A DNA stretch of 19,109 bases from MGOM01 sp035455265 (lineage in GTDB: Bacteria > Chloroflexota > Anaerolineae > Anaerolineales > E44-bin32), in NCBI GenBank assembly GCA_035455265.1, contig DATIFK010000083.1, forward strand, positions 1 through 19,109, in the 5' to 3' direction. The translations under genes were made by a program, and so were the position numbers. Numbering within the stretch: the stretch's first letter is position 1; each line of letters starts with the position of its first letter. The notes below the pieces were generated by a model. That model was not told the origin of the DNA. It did no database searches and saw nothing but the letters and a program-made list of their open reading frames with translations. Positions 1 to 7,552 of the stretch are shown piece by piece.

Positions 1-328
1 CTCTCGCACGCGAGTCGGCATGCGGGTGGATGCGGACGGCATGGCCGCTGACCGTGTCGACGAACGTCGCTGCCACCTCGCCGAAATCCATGATGCGCAT
101 CGTGCGCCGGCCGACCCATGCGCCGGTAGCGACGGCGACCCCGTCCGAGGCACAGCCGTCGGTTTCCATGAAGACGAAGAGACGCTTGTCGGATCCCGGC
201 AGGTCGAGACCGAGCCAGCGACCGGCGAACATGCCCATCCGGACTCCCAGCACCTGTCGCGGACACAGATGCCGGTGCACGGCGGCCGATTGCTGCAAGG
301 CCCGTTCCATCGCTGTCCTTGTGTCCAT
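1..328 (-). CDS. FmdE/FwdE-family protein, partial (C-terminus beyond window)
   Basis: Reading the minus strand from 328 gives an open frame that runs off the left edge after about 109 residues. It contains HLCPRQVLGVRMGMFAG near residues 20-36, ETDGCASDGVAVATGAWVGR near 56-75, and MRIMDFGEVAATFVDT further on. These match the core of the FmdE family (formylmethanofuran dehydrogenase subunit E-like, PF02663), including its conserved CPR, DGC and GR-T motifs. The TGA of the Rieske gene overlaps a tandem ATGATG, so the start is 331 or 328; AAAGG sits 6 bases before the second ATG, which I prefer. Outside methanogens the role of this family is unclear; it is often seen near molybdopterin enzymes. 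Here it is the last visible gene of the redox operon. Family call is firm, function is not. Confidence 0.85.
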   Translation of the reverse strand, partial: MDTRTAMERALQQSAAVHRHLCPRQVLGVRMGMFAGRWLGLDLPGSDKRLFVFMETDGCASDGVAVATGAWVGRRTMRIMDFGEVAATFVDTVSGHAVRIHPHADSRAR

Positions 329-330
329 CA

Positions 331-861
331 TCAACCTTTGTCCGCGGCGGCGTCCTGAGAGCGCCCTCCCGCGGTCGCATCCATCATCAGCCGCCAAGTG
401 GGATCCACCTTCGAGGCCATATCGATCACCAGGTGGCCTTGGTCGTCCAGCGACAACGCGACCCCGTTGAGATCCCGTGCCGTCGGTCCGTTCACGCGAG
501 CGCCGTCGCGCGAGAACTGGCTGCCGTGACACGGGCACGCGAATCCGCCGTCGTCCGACGGATGCACGCGGCAGCCGAGGTGGCCGCAGGTCAACGATCG
601 AGCGAAGTAGCCGCTCTGGTCGCGATAGATCGCCGCGCCGGCGTCGGCCACCAGCACTCGCGTTCCCGGGGGGTAAGCCTCTGGCGCCTCCAGTGTGAAG
701 CGCGTCGCCGGCTCTGCCGGGAGTTGATACGTCAGGTATCGACCGAGCCCGACGGCCGCCGCGCCACCCGTCAACCACAACACGGCGCGCGTCGCCAGGG
801 CCAGGAAGTCCCGCCGGCGCACCGGCAGACCCTCAAGGTCGTTCGACGGCATGGCACTCAT
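331..861 (-). CDS. Rieske [2Fe-2S] protein with Tat-type N-terminus
   Basis: The 176-residue product has RRRDFL at residues 15-20 followed by a hydrophobic stretch (about 21-40), the arrangement of a Tat signal anchor used by Rieske proteins. Box 1 is CGHLGC (C92, H94, C97) and box 2 is CPCHGS (C109, C111, H112), so all four cluster ligands and the disulfide pair are present. It should carry electrons from quinol at the cytochrome b subunit to a c-type cytochrome on the outer face of the membrane. The start at 861 overlaps the end of the multiheme cytochrome gene by 29 bases; ATG at 852 is an alternative that reduces the overlap. The next gene begins on its stop codon. It belongs with the cytochrome b and multiheme genes upstream. 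Substrate dioxygenase ferredoxins are excluded by the signal anchor and context. Confidence 0.95.
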   Translation of the reverse strand: MSAMPSNDLEGLPVRRRDFLALATRAVLWLTGGAAAVGLGRYLTYQLPAEPATRFTLEAPEAYPPGTRVLVADAGAAIYRDQSGYFARSLTCGHLGCRVHPSDDGGFACPCHGSQFSRDGARVNGPTARDLNGVALSLDDQGHLVIDMASKVDPTWRLMMDATAGGRSQDAAADKG

Positions 862-2161
862 GACAGGCGCTCGCAGACTGATCCTCGGGATCCTGTTCGC
901 AGGGCGATCCGGCGACCTGGGGGATGGGGTAGGCGCGGCCCGAGAGCTTGGCCGTGAGTTCGAACGTTCCGTCCGTCAGGCGGCGCACGTTCCACAAGGT
1001 ATCGCCGCGTGAGGTGATCACGACCGTGTCGCCCCGTTGAAGGCTCGAGGAGGGGTTCAGGCTCGCCTGCCGAAGAGCGGGATCGTCGGGATCAGCGAGC
1101 GTGCGCGTGGCCGGGCCTTCCGAGGGTGTGCCATGGCAGGTGCGGCACTCGACCGCCCGCACTTCGTCCATGCGGCTGTGGAGATCCCCGTCGCCCATGA
1201 CTTCACCGGATGCATGACAGTCGACGCAGTCGAGATCAACTTCGCAGGCGGTGAATTGGGCGATCGGCTGGTAGAACGCCTCAAGCCGCGGAGCCGTCCC
1301 GTCGGGCGAAAGATCGGTTCGCTCATGAAAGGCCATGTCAACCAGGCTGTAGTTGCCGCGGTTGTGACAGGCGTCGCACTGGGTGTAGGGGATGGCCGTG
1401 GTCAACCGGTGTGCCGCGGCGTGGCCCGGTTCATCGCGAGCGATCGTTGGATCGCCCCCGGCATACGTCCCTTGCCAGTTCGAGACGGAGTGACACGCGG
1501 CGCAGCCGGTCTGGCGCTGGTATCCAGGGCGATCGATCGGCGGCGCGCCGAGGTGGCAGGTCAGGCAGCGTGCCGCCAAGGTACGAACCTGCTCCGGTTC
1601 GGAGTCGGCGATAGGGAGAAGCGAGTCCAAGGACGGAAGAGCGGTAGGCGAGCCGAGCTCCGGGTCGCTGATGGCCGACACCCCGAACAGGGCCCGCAAA
1701 TCACTCTGGGCACCGAAGGCGTAGCGGACCTGCGCGATGGCTCCGGCGTAGGTCGCCTGCAAGCTGACGCGAGATCGATGAATGTGGTCGAGGCCCTCGT
1801 CGGCCGGGCCGCTGTGGCAATCGTTCCCGCCGCAGTTCGCGTCAACGACGGCGAAGTCCGATGGATTGCGGCCGCCGCGCAGTCCGGCGTGCGCCGTTTC
1901 GGCGTCGAGCGCCAATGGCTGTCCGCCGTGACAGCTCACGCAGCCGAACACCTCGGTCGGATGAGCCGGGCTGATTTCCTCGATCCCGGCGTGGCACGTC
2001 AGGCAGTACTCCGGCTTGCCGGAAAGGCTTGGCACCAGGATGACCGGCTCCGTCGAACCGAAGGCCGCGTACGGCGGTGTCCGGTCGCGCAAGCCGACGA
2101 GGAGGACGCCGGCGGCCAGGCCGAGAGAGGCCAGGAGCATCGGGCGCGGCGAGGGTGTCAC
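833..2161 (-). CDS. Multiheme cytochrome c, eight CXXCH plus one CX4CH site
   Basis: The 442-residue product has a hydrophobic N-terminal segment (about 8-24) serving as signal or anchor. CXXCH haem-binding motifs start at C53, C74, C199, C220, C262, C312, C339 and C433, and a CX4CH site lies at C110-H116, giving up to nine covalent c haems. Long motif-free stretches (about 117-198 and 344-432) suggest two haem clusters with intervening folded parts. It should be exported and accept electrons from the Rieske protein encoded just downstream. The assigned start is GTG at 2161 with GAAGG about 7-8 bases upstream; that start and its ribosome site lie inside a degenerate copy of the 45-bp palindrome. 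ATG at 2140 is an alternative. I cannot assign it to a named multiheme enzyme such as hydroxylamine oxidoreductase or tetrathionate reductase. Confidence 0.9.
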   Translation of the reverse strand: MTPSPRPMLLASLGLAAGVLLVGLRDRTPPYAAFGSTEPVILVPSLSGKPEYCLTCHAGIEEISPAHPTEVFGCVSCHGGQPLALDAETAHAGLRGGRNPSDFAVVDANCGGNDCHSGPADEGLDHIHRSRVSLQATYAGAIAQVRYAFGAQSDLRALFGVSAISDPELGSPTALPSLDSLLPIADSEPEQVRTLAARCLTCHLGAPPIDRPGYQRQTGCAACHSVSNWQGTYAGGDPTIARDEPGHAAAHRLTTAIPYTQCDACHNRGNYSLVDMAFHERTDLSPDGTAPRLEAFYQPIAQFTACEVDLDCVDCHASGEVMGDGDLHSRMDEVRAVECRTCHGTPSEGPATRTLADPDDPALRQASLNPSSSLQRGDTVVITSRGDTLWNVRRLTDGTFELTAKLSGRAYPIPQVAGSPCEQDPEDQSASACHECHAVERP

Positions 2162-2291
2162 CCCGCGGCCTTCCTTCTGGATTTCACGATTGGGCGCGGG
2201 ATCATCCCGCGGCCTTCTTTCGGGACTTGATGGTCGGCCGCGGGATCCATCCCGCGGCCTTCTTTCGGGACTTGAAGGTCGGCCGCGGGAT
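2159..2291. repeat. Tandem array of 45-bp palindromic elements (three copies)
   Basis: Two nearly identical copies (hairpins at 2204-2246 and 2249-2291, one mismatch in the spacer) and one degenerate copy (about 2160-2202) fill the gap between the cytochrome b stop and the multiheme cytochrome start. Each good copy has 11-bp perfect arms, ATCCCGCGGCC and GGCCGCGGGAT, around a 21-base spacer; the period is 45. On the minus strand the array begins with the TGA stop of cytochrome b, read as TGATCCC, and its degenerate end contains the GTG start of the next gene. No transposase is nearby, so this looks like a REP/MITE-like element. Confidence 0.9.
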
Positions 2292-3349
2292 CATCGCCAG
2301 GCGCCTCGCAGCGTCAGCAGGCCGACCGCCAGTGCCAGGGCGAGGACGACAACCTGGGTCGAGCGGCCGTCGCGCGGAAGCCAACGGCCGAGCGTCGCGC
2401 CGCGGTCAAAAGCATAGGGCAGCAGGGCGAGGACCAGCAGGGCGACGATCGGCAGAAAGACCCCAAACACCAGCGGGTTTCCCCAGCGCAGCAACTCCTG
2501 CACCGCCAGGAAGAACCATGGGGCATGCGCCTCGGCGCTCATCGCCGACGGATCGAGCGGCCCGTCGAGCGCTGGCGCCGCCAACGAGGAAAGCGCCAGC
2601 AGAGCGCCTGCGGCGACAAGCATGGCGACGACCTCGCGTCGGACAAGCACGCTTCGCGGGAGGCGGGCGTCCTCGGTGGCAGGAGCGTCCCGCGGCCTTC
2701 CTTCGAGCTTCTCATGGTAGGCCGCGGGATCATGCGCGATCCCGCCGTCCCGCCGGACACGGAAGAGGTGCCAGACCGCGATAGCGATGGCCGGAAGCAT
2801 CAGCCCGAAGATGTGCCAACCGTAGAGCCGGAGCACCGTCGCCGCGCCCAACTCCGGCGCGCCGACCAGCCAGCGGTAGAGAGTCTCCCCGGCCAGAGGA
2901 AGGAGGCGCAGAAGGTTGGTGCCGACGAGCAGCGCCCAACCGATCGAGGCGTCCCAGCGCAAGCCGTAGCCGGTGAAGTCCAGGCCAAGGACGAGCACGA
3001 GCAAAGCCAGGCCGAGAAGCCAATTGAAGCGCCGGCCGGCTCGAAAGCCGCCGGTCAGCGCGACGCGCAGAAGGTGGAGCGCGGCCGTCACGACCAGCGC
3101 CTGGGCCGACCAGAAGTGCAGCCCGCGCACGAGCCAACCGAGGGGCACGTGGTATTGCAGGAGCTGAATGGAGGCGTTGGCTTGCTCGACCGACGGGGAG
3201 TAGTAGAACAGCAGCAGAGCCCCGGTGAGCGCGACGACAACGAAAAGGAAGACGCTCAACCCTCCCAGGCCAAGCGTATAGCGGAAGCGGGCCTGGGCCT
3301 CAGGGATCGAGGGCGGGTGGAGATGTTCGAAGAAAGAAGGGCGCTTCAT
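2291..3349 (-). CDS. Cytochrome b, bc-type quinol oxidase subunit, with in-frame repeat insertion
   Basis: The 352-residue membrane protein has the two histidine pairs of a diheme cytochrome b: H78 and H92 in helix B, and H179 and H194 in helix D. The 15-residue spacing of the second pair resembles b6-type proteins. Four N-terminal helices are followed by three more hydrophobic segments (about 240-262, 290-312 and 333-349), so the b6 and subunit IV parts are fused. It should oxidise quinol with the Rieske protein encoded two genes downstream. ATG at 3349 has AAGGG six bases upstream. Residues about 206-220 (HDPAAYHEKLEGRPR), just after helix D, are encoded by a copy of the 45-bp palindrome and look like an in-frame insertion into a loop. 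The stop codon is the first base triplet of the downstream repeat array. Confidence 0.93.
   Translation of the reverse strand: MKRPSFFEHLHPPSIPEAQARFRYTLGLGGLSVFLFVVVALTGALLLFYYSPSVEQANASIQLLQYHVPLGWLVRGLHFWSAQALVVTAALHLLRVALTGGFRAGRRFNWLLGLALLVLVLGLDFTGYGLRWDASIGWALLVGTNLLRLLPLAGETLYRWLVGAPELGAATVLRLYGWHIFGLMLPAIAIAVWHLFRVRRDGGIAHDPAAYHEKLEGRPRDAPATEDARLPRSVLVRREVVAMLVAAGALLALSSLAAPALDGPLDPSAMSAEAHAPWFFLAVQELLRWGNPLVFGVFLPIVALLVLALLPYAFDRGATLGRWLPRDGRSTQVVVLALALAVGLLTLRGAWR
2687..2730. repeat. Single 45-bp-family palindrome inside the cytochrome b gene
   Basis: Arms GTCCCGCGGCC (2687-2697) and GGCCGCGGGAT (2720-2730) match the arms of the array at 2159-2291, with one terminal G-T change. 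The 22-base spacer is diverged but keeps the GAAGGAAGG edge on the minus strand, like AAAGAAGG in the array. It is read in frame as about 15 residues (DPAAYHEKLEGRPRD) of the cytochrome b, directly after helix D. Confidence 0.85.
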
Positions 3350-3384
3350 CGTCGACCCTTCAGCTGCTTCGGTCCCGACTGGTG

Positions 3385-4560
3385 TCAGCCATGTGCGCCT
3401 GCGATCTCGGCTGGGGCCGAGGTCTTCTCCTGTGGGTCAAGAAGGGGCAAGTAGCGTGCGGCAAGGATGAACGCCAGGATTCCGAACGAGAAGATCGCTA
3501 CCGAAATCGAGATCTCGGGCAGGGTCGGGATGTAGCCGACGTCCGTCAGGCGGCGGATGGCGAACCAGCTGACATCGAAGCGATTCAGGATCATCCCCGC
3601 CAGCAGGATTGTCGCCCCAACGAGCAAGCCCTTCGGGCTGTGACGAAAACGAGGGATGGCGAATAGGACCAGCGGAACGACCGAGCCCAAGATGAGTTCG
3701 GCCCAGAAGAGGAGGCTCATCGATCCGCTGCTGAGGAGCAGCCCCAGCTCGCCGGTCCAGGCCAGCTCACCAAACTTCATCAGGAGGTAGATCCCCGAGA
3801 CGACCATCGCGGCGCGGGCCAACTTCTCCAACAAGGGAGTCTCGAGTCCACGGCCGAAGGCGCTTGCGCTGAGCGACGATTCGAGAATGATCATGGCCAG
3901 GCCGATGGCCACCGCCGACACGAAGAAGAAGACGGGAAGCAGGGGCGTCCACCACAGGGCATGCAGCTTTTCGGGCTGGATGAGGAGCAGCGATCCCAGC
4001 GAGGACTGGTGCAGGGTGGACAACACCACGCCCAGGATGACGAAGGGCATGATGTACCGGTGGATCCGGCGGGCCCACGTCTCGAGCTTGAGGCCTTCGA
4101 ACAGCACGGGGGCGAACTCGATCGCCAGGACCGCCGTGTAGCTCATCACACATACGCCGATCTCGAAAAGGATCGACGTGTGATTCCAGTAGATCATGAG
4201 ATGCCAGATGCGCTCCGGTCGTCCCAGGTCGACCAGCAGCGCCAGGATGACCATGATGTAGCCGAGGAATCCGGTCAGCACGGACGGTCTCAGCAACGGA
4301 CGAAACTCCTTGAGTTCGAAGATGTAGACCGCGGCGGCCATGACGAAGGCGCCGCTTCCGATGGCCACACCGGTGAAGAGGTCGAAGCTGATCCAGAAGC
4401 CCCAGGGATAGGTGTTGCTCAGGTCGCTGATGGCCCCGATGCCATTGGCGAATCGCACCACAGCCACCACCAGGCCGATACCCATCAGCCCGAGCAGGAC
4501 CCAGACCAGACGCCGGGGGCGCAGATCCACGCGCGATGGAAGGGCCACCTGCATTCTCAT
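3385..4560 (-). CDS. NrfD/HybB-type integral membrane quinone-site subunit
   Basis: The 391-residue product is mostly hydrophobic, with about ten candidate membrane helices. NTYPWGFWISFDLFTGVAIG (about residues 49-68) is the typical HybB-type N-terminal signature of the NrfD/PsrC superfamily (PF03916). These subunits exchange electrons between the membrane quinone pool and an iron-sulfur partner on the outer face. The start overlaps the stop of the iron-sulfur gene in an ATGA, and GGAGGAGAAGGA lies just upstream, so the two are translationally coupled. A second ATG two codons later is possible. The cytochrome b gene follows after 35 bases. The C-terminal tail (after about 370) is polar and short. 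HybB partners hydrogenases, but no hydrogenase genes are present here, so it should serve the molybdopterin enzyme of this operon. Confidence 0.93.
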   Translation of the reverse strand: MRMQVALPSRVDLRPRRLVWVLLGLMGIGLVVAVVRFANGIGAISDLSNTYPWGFWISFDLFTGVAIGSGAFVMAAAVYIFELKEFRPLLRPSVLTGFLGYIMVILALLVDLGRPERIWHLMIYWNHTSILFEIGVCVMSYTAVLAIEFAPVLFEGLKLETWARRIHRYIMPFVILGVVLSTLHQSSLGSLLLIQPEKLHALWWTPLLPVFFFVSAVAIGLAMIILESSLSASAFGRGLETPLLEKLARAAMVVSGIYLLMKFGELAWTGELGLLLSSGSMSLLFWAELILGSVVPLVLFAIPRFRHSPKGLLVGATILLAGMILNRFDVSWFAIRRLTDVGYIPTLPEISISVAIFSFGILAFILAARYLPLLDPQEKTSAPAEIAGAHG

Positions 4561-5327
4561 TCCTTCTCCTCCACCGGCTGCGCCGCGGCTTCCTTGCGTT
4601 TATTGTGCAAGTGGACCCCCGCGGATACCCCGGCGAGAACAGCCGCCCAACCAAGGGCGAACGGAATGGTCGTCCCCATGACCTTCTCGCTGACCTCGTT
4701 GACCGAACGCGGGCCAAGCTCCGGCAGTCCCAGGAGGCCGAAGGCGACGTGCGAAAGGATCAGGTACGAGGTGCCACCGTTCTCCGTCTCGCCGTAGACG
4801 TGGTCGATGTACCGGCCGGGGTTTTCGGCGATGCGCTTCCTGGCCTCGGCGATCATCTCGTCCCGTCGCCCGAAGCGCAGTGCTCCCGTCAGGCAGGTCT
4901 GGACGCACGCCGGCTGCTCGCCCGCATCGAGCCGGTGTGCGCACAGCGAGCACTTGCTGATCAGCGGCTGCTCGAGTAGCCCGGCGTTCCAGTCGAAGTG
5001 AGGTACGCCAAAGGGACAGGCGTTCATGCAATAGCGGCAGCCGATACAGCGGGCGCTGTCGTAGACCACAGGGCCGTCCTCGCGCTTGGTCCAGGCCGCC
5101 ACCGGGCAGGCCGAAGCGCAAGCCGGCTCCAGGCAGTGCATGCAGTGATAGGGGATCGTCGCCCGATGGAGGTCGGGATAGTCTCCGAACACGCCCGGAC
5201 CCGACACCCAGATGCGCGTGTCGTCCATCGGGACGTTGTTCTCGACGCTGCAGGCGACCATGCAGGCGCGGCAGTCGATGCAGCGGGTGGCGTCGAGCAG
5301 AATGGCGAAGGGCTGGGGCTTGGGCAT
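4557..5327 (-). CDS. Four-cluster ferredoxin-type subunit with C-terminal membrane anchor
   Basis: The 256-residue product has sixteen cysteines in four groups: C16/19/22/26, C62/65/70/74, C94/97/100/104 and C126/129/141/145. This is the pattern of the PsrB/DmsB/HybA electron-transfer subunits, binding four [4Fe-4S] clusters as a wire between the molybdopterin subunit and the NrfD-type subunit. A hydrophobic segment at about 219-240 followed by a Lys/Glu-rich tail is a HybA-like C-terminal anchor. No Tat signal is seen, so it probably travels with the Tat-exported catalytic partner. It begins 6 bases after the stop of that partner with only a weak ribosome site, suggesting coupling, and its end overlaps the NrfD gene by four bases. 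Confidence 0.95.
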   Translation of the reverse strand: MPKPQPFAILLDATRCIDCRACMVACSVENNVPMDDTRIWVSGPGVFGDYPDLHRATIPYHCMHCLEPACASACPVAAWTKREDGPVVYDSARCIGCRYCMNACPFGVPHFDWNAGLLEQPLISKCSLCAHRLDAGEQPACVQTCLTGALRFGRRDEMIAEARKRIAENPGRYIDHVYGETENGGTSYLILSHVAFGLLGLPELGPRSVNEVSEKVMGTTIPFALGWAAVLAGVSAGVHLHNKRKEAAAQPVEEKE

Positions 5328-5333
5328 GGGTGT

Positions 5334-7523
5334 CTACGCTCGTTCGACGGTCACGAAGGTCTGGCTGAGAGCCTGGCCTCCGCTGATGGGATCGACGTAG
5401 GTGACGTGCAGATCCGAATCGCTGGCTCCGACGCCGTACGCCGTGCGCAGCGCTTTCGAGAAGTGGCCGAAGCCCGGCGGCATGTAGACGCAGTCAGGGC
5501 GGATGGCGGGGGTGGCCAGAAGGCGGATGCGGACGCGCCCGACAGGGCTGGTCACATGCACCCAGTCGCCATCTTGGAGGCCGAGAGCCGCGGCGCTGTC
5601 CATGTTCATCCACAGGCGCGGCTCATCCTGGTACTTGTGGAGGTACTGGTTGTTTTGGGTGGCGAACTGAGTGTGCTGGCCGACCTTCCCGGTGAGCAGG
5701 TAGAACTGGCCGGGTTCGGGCGCCGGCGGCTCTTCCCAGGTCGGCCAGGGGGAGAAGCCGGCGTTGGCCAACGTCTCTGAGTAGACCTCGATCTTGCCGC
5801 TCGGTGTGTTGAACGTGATCTCGCCTGTCTTCGAGGTCGCGACGCTGAGTCGCCCACTGGCCTTGAGATCCTCAAGGGAGGCTCCGAGGGGTGCGAGTTG
5901 TTGTCGCAGGTAGTCTTCTTCATCGACGTACTGGAAGAAGTCCGCCAGGCCGAGGCGCTCGCCCAACTGTCTGTAGATCCACAGCGCCGAGCGCGCCTCG
6001 CCCTGCGGCTCGATGACCGGCTGGCGCAGAAACACCTGGCCGTCGAGGACGCTCAAGGGGTCGTAGCGCTCGAGGTAGGAGGCCTCCGGCAGGACGACAT
6101 CGGCGAACCAGCCGGTGTCGTTTAGAACCACGTCGATGTCGACGACGAAATCCAGCCGCTCGAGTGCTTGGAGGGTTCGACGTCTATCCGGCAGCGATAG
6201 CACCGGGTTCTGGCGGCTGATGAACCAACCGTGGGCCTGGTACGGCTCTCCGGCGAGGATCGCGTCGCGCAGCTCCTGAAAGACCCCAAGCTTGAGCGGC
6301 ACCATGGGGTACTTCCACGGCACGCCATCCAACCGCTGGGCTGTGATCCTCGGGTAGGCAGGCTGGGGCGGCTTGCCCAGGTTGACGCCGCTGGCTTCCG
6401 GGCTGGCGGCGACCAGGCAGCCGTTCGGCTCGAAGAGGTTGCCGACGATGGCGTTGAGGGTGGCGATGGCGCGCTCGGTCTGGAAGGAGTTGACGAAGTT
6501 GGAGGTCCGCCAGCCGGGGTGGGCCAGAGCCTGGCGCTTGGCGGCGGCGAACTCGTGGGCGATCCGTCGGATGGTGTCGGCGGGCACGCCCGTCTTGGTC
6601 TCGGCCCATTCGGGCGTGTACTCCGCCATCGCCTGGGGCAGCTGCTGGCATCCTTGGACGTACTGCTGGACGAAGTCACAATCGCCGATGTGCTCCTCGA
6701 CGATGATGTGGATCATCGCCAGGAGGAACGCGGCGTCGGTGCCGGGGCGGATGGGAATCCACTCGGTGGCTTTGGCGGCGGTCTTGGTGAAGCGCGGGTC
6801 GAGGTAAACGAGCTTGGCGCCGCGGGCCAAAGCCTCGATCAGCGCGCCGGTCTCCGAGGTCGATATGGCCTCGGCCAGGTTGCGGCCCACGAGCAGGATG
6901 TACTCGACGTTGTCGTAGTTGCGCGCCGGTTCTTCGATCCCGTAGGTGACCAGGAAAGCCGTCACCATCGAGTTGAAACACAGGCTGCGTTGGGTGCCGT
7001 AGTTGGGAGAGCCGTAAGCGCCGAGCAGGTTCTCGAACTGGGTCTGCGAGAGATTGTGTGTGCTGGAGAAGATCATCGCCTGCGGCCCGTAGCGATCCCG
7101 GATCTGGAGCATCTTCTGGGCGGTCAGATCGAGGGCTTCGTCCCATGAGGCTTTGCGGAACGTCCCGGCGCCGCGCGCCCCGACGCGGACGAGGGGTTGA
7201 AGGACACGGTCTGGATCGTAGGTCGTCATCAGGCCCGACTGACCGCGGGCGCACAAGCGGCCGCGCGAGTGCGGGTGGTCGGGATTTCCCTCGAGCTTGA
7301 CGACGCGGCCATCGCGCACGCGCGCCAGGACGCCGCAGCGCCAGACGCACATCTCGCACAACGTCGGGATGACGCCGCCGCCTCGGGAGTCGAGCAGGCC
7401 CTGACGGCGGGCAGCCTGGGCCACGGGTGCGGGCAGGGCCGCCCCCAGCGCCAACGCACCAAGGGACGATCCGCCGAGCTTGAGGAAGTCGCGGCGAGAA
7501 GCCGACGCGCGCCGATCGCTCAT
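5334..7523 (-). CDS. Tat-exported molybdopterin oxidoreductase, PsrA/PhsA-like catalytic subunit
   Basis: The 729-residue product starts MSDRRASASRRDFLKLGG, a Tat signal with RRDFLK followed by an Ala-rich region ending near AQA (residue 37). C56, C59, C63 and C91 form the C-x2-C-x3-C-x27-C motif of the proximal [4Fe-4S] cluster in the DMSO-reductase superfamily. C182 in the segment after GSPNYG is a plausible molybdenum ligand, as in polysulfide/thiosulfate reductases. The PGWRTSNFVNSFQTERA and C-terminal GSDSDLH-like segments also resemble PsrA/PhsA, which is where I place it; arsenate-type or tetrathionate-type activity cannot be excluded. A longer in-frame start at 7628 would translate the palindromic repeat upstream; ATG 7523 has GAGG six bases before it and a proper signal, so I chose it. 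Unlike ActB of alternative complex III, it keeps all cluster cysteines and is not fused to the ferredoxin part. Confidence 0.92.
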   Translation of the reverse strand: MSDRRASASRRDFLKLGGSSLGALALGAALPAPVAQAARRQGLLDSRGGGVIPTLCEMCVWRCGVLARVRDGRVVKLEGNPDHPHSRGRLCARGQSGLMTTYDPDRVLQPLVRVGARGAGTFRKASWDEALDLTAQKMLQIRDRYGPQAMIFSSTHNLSQTQFENLLGAYGSPNYGTQRSLCFNSMVTAFLVTYGIEEPARNYDNVEYILLVGRNLAEAISTSETGALIEALARGAKLVYLDPRFTKTAAKATEWIPIRPGTDAAFLLAMIHIIVEEHIGDCDFVQQYVQGCQQLPQAMAEYTPEWAETKTGVPADTIRRIAHEFAAAKRQALAHPGWRTSNFVNSFQTERAIATLNAIVGNLFEPNGCLVAASPEASGVNLGKPPQPAYPRITAQRLDGVPWKYPMVPLKLGVFQELRDAILAGEPYQAHGWFISRQNPVLSLPDRRRTLQALERLDFVVDIDVVLNDTGWFADVVLPEASYLERYDPLSVLDGQVFLRQPVIEPQGEARSALWIYRQLGERLGLADFFQYVDEEDYLRQQLAPLGASLEDLKASGRLSVATSKTGEITFNTPSGKIEVYSETLANAGFSPWPTWEEPPAPEPGQFYLLTGKVGQHTQFATQNNQYLHKYQDEPRLWMNMDSAAALGLQDGDWVHVTSPVGRVRIRLLATPAIRPDCVYMPPGFGHFSKALRTAYGVGASDSDLHVTYVDPISGGQALSQTFVTVERA

Positions 7524-7552
7524 GTGCACCTCGAAGGAGAGCTGGCCCTTCC

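Noticed and set aside
1037..2230. Long plus-strand open frame of 397 codons
   Set aside because: It is antisense to the multiheme cytochrome, whose haem motifs prove the minus strand is coding; its protein has no recognisable domain and reflects high GC.
2159..2291. CRISPR array
   Set aside because: The units are directly adjacent palindromes without unique spacers, and no cas genes are near.
3385..5327. Hydrogenase-2 membrane module (HybA/HybB)
   Set aside because: The FeS and membrane subunits resemble HybA/HybB, but no hydrogenase large or small subunit is present and a molybdopterin enzyme directly precedes them.
4557..7523. Alternative complex III (ActABC)
   Set aside because: ActB is a fused protein lacking molybdenum cofactor; here the subunits are separate and the catalytic subunit keeps its cluster cysteines and a candidate metal ligand.
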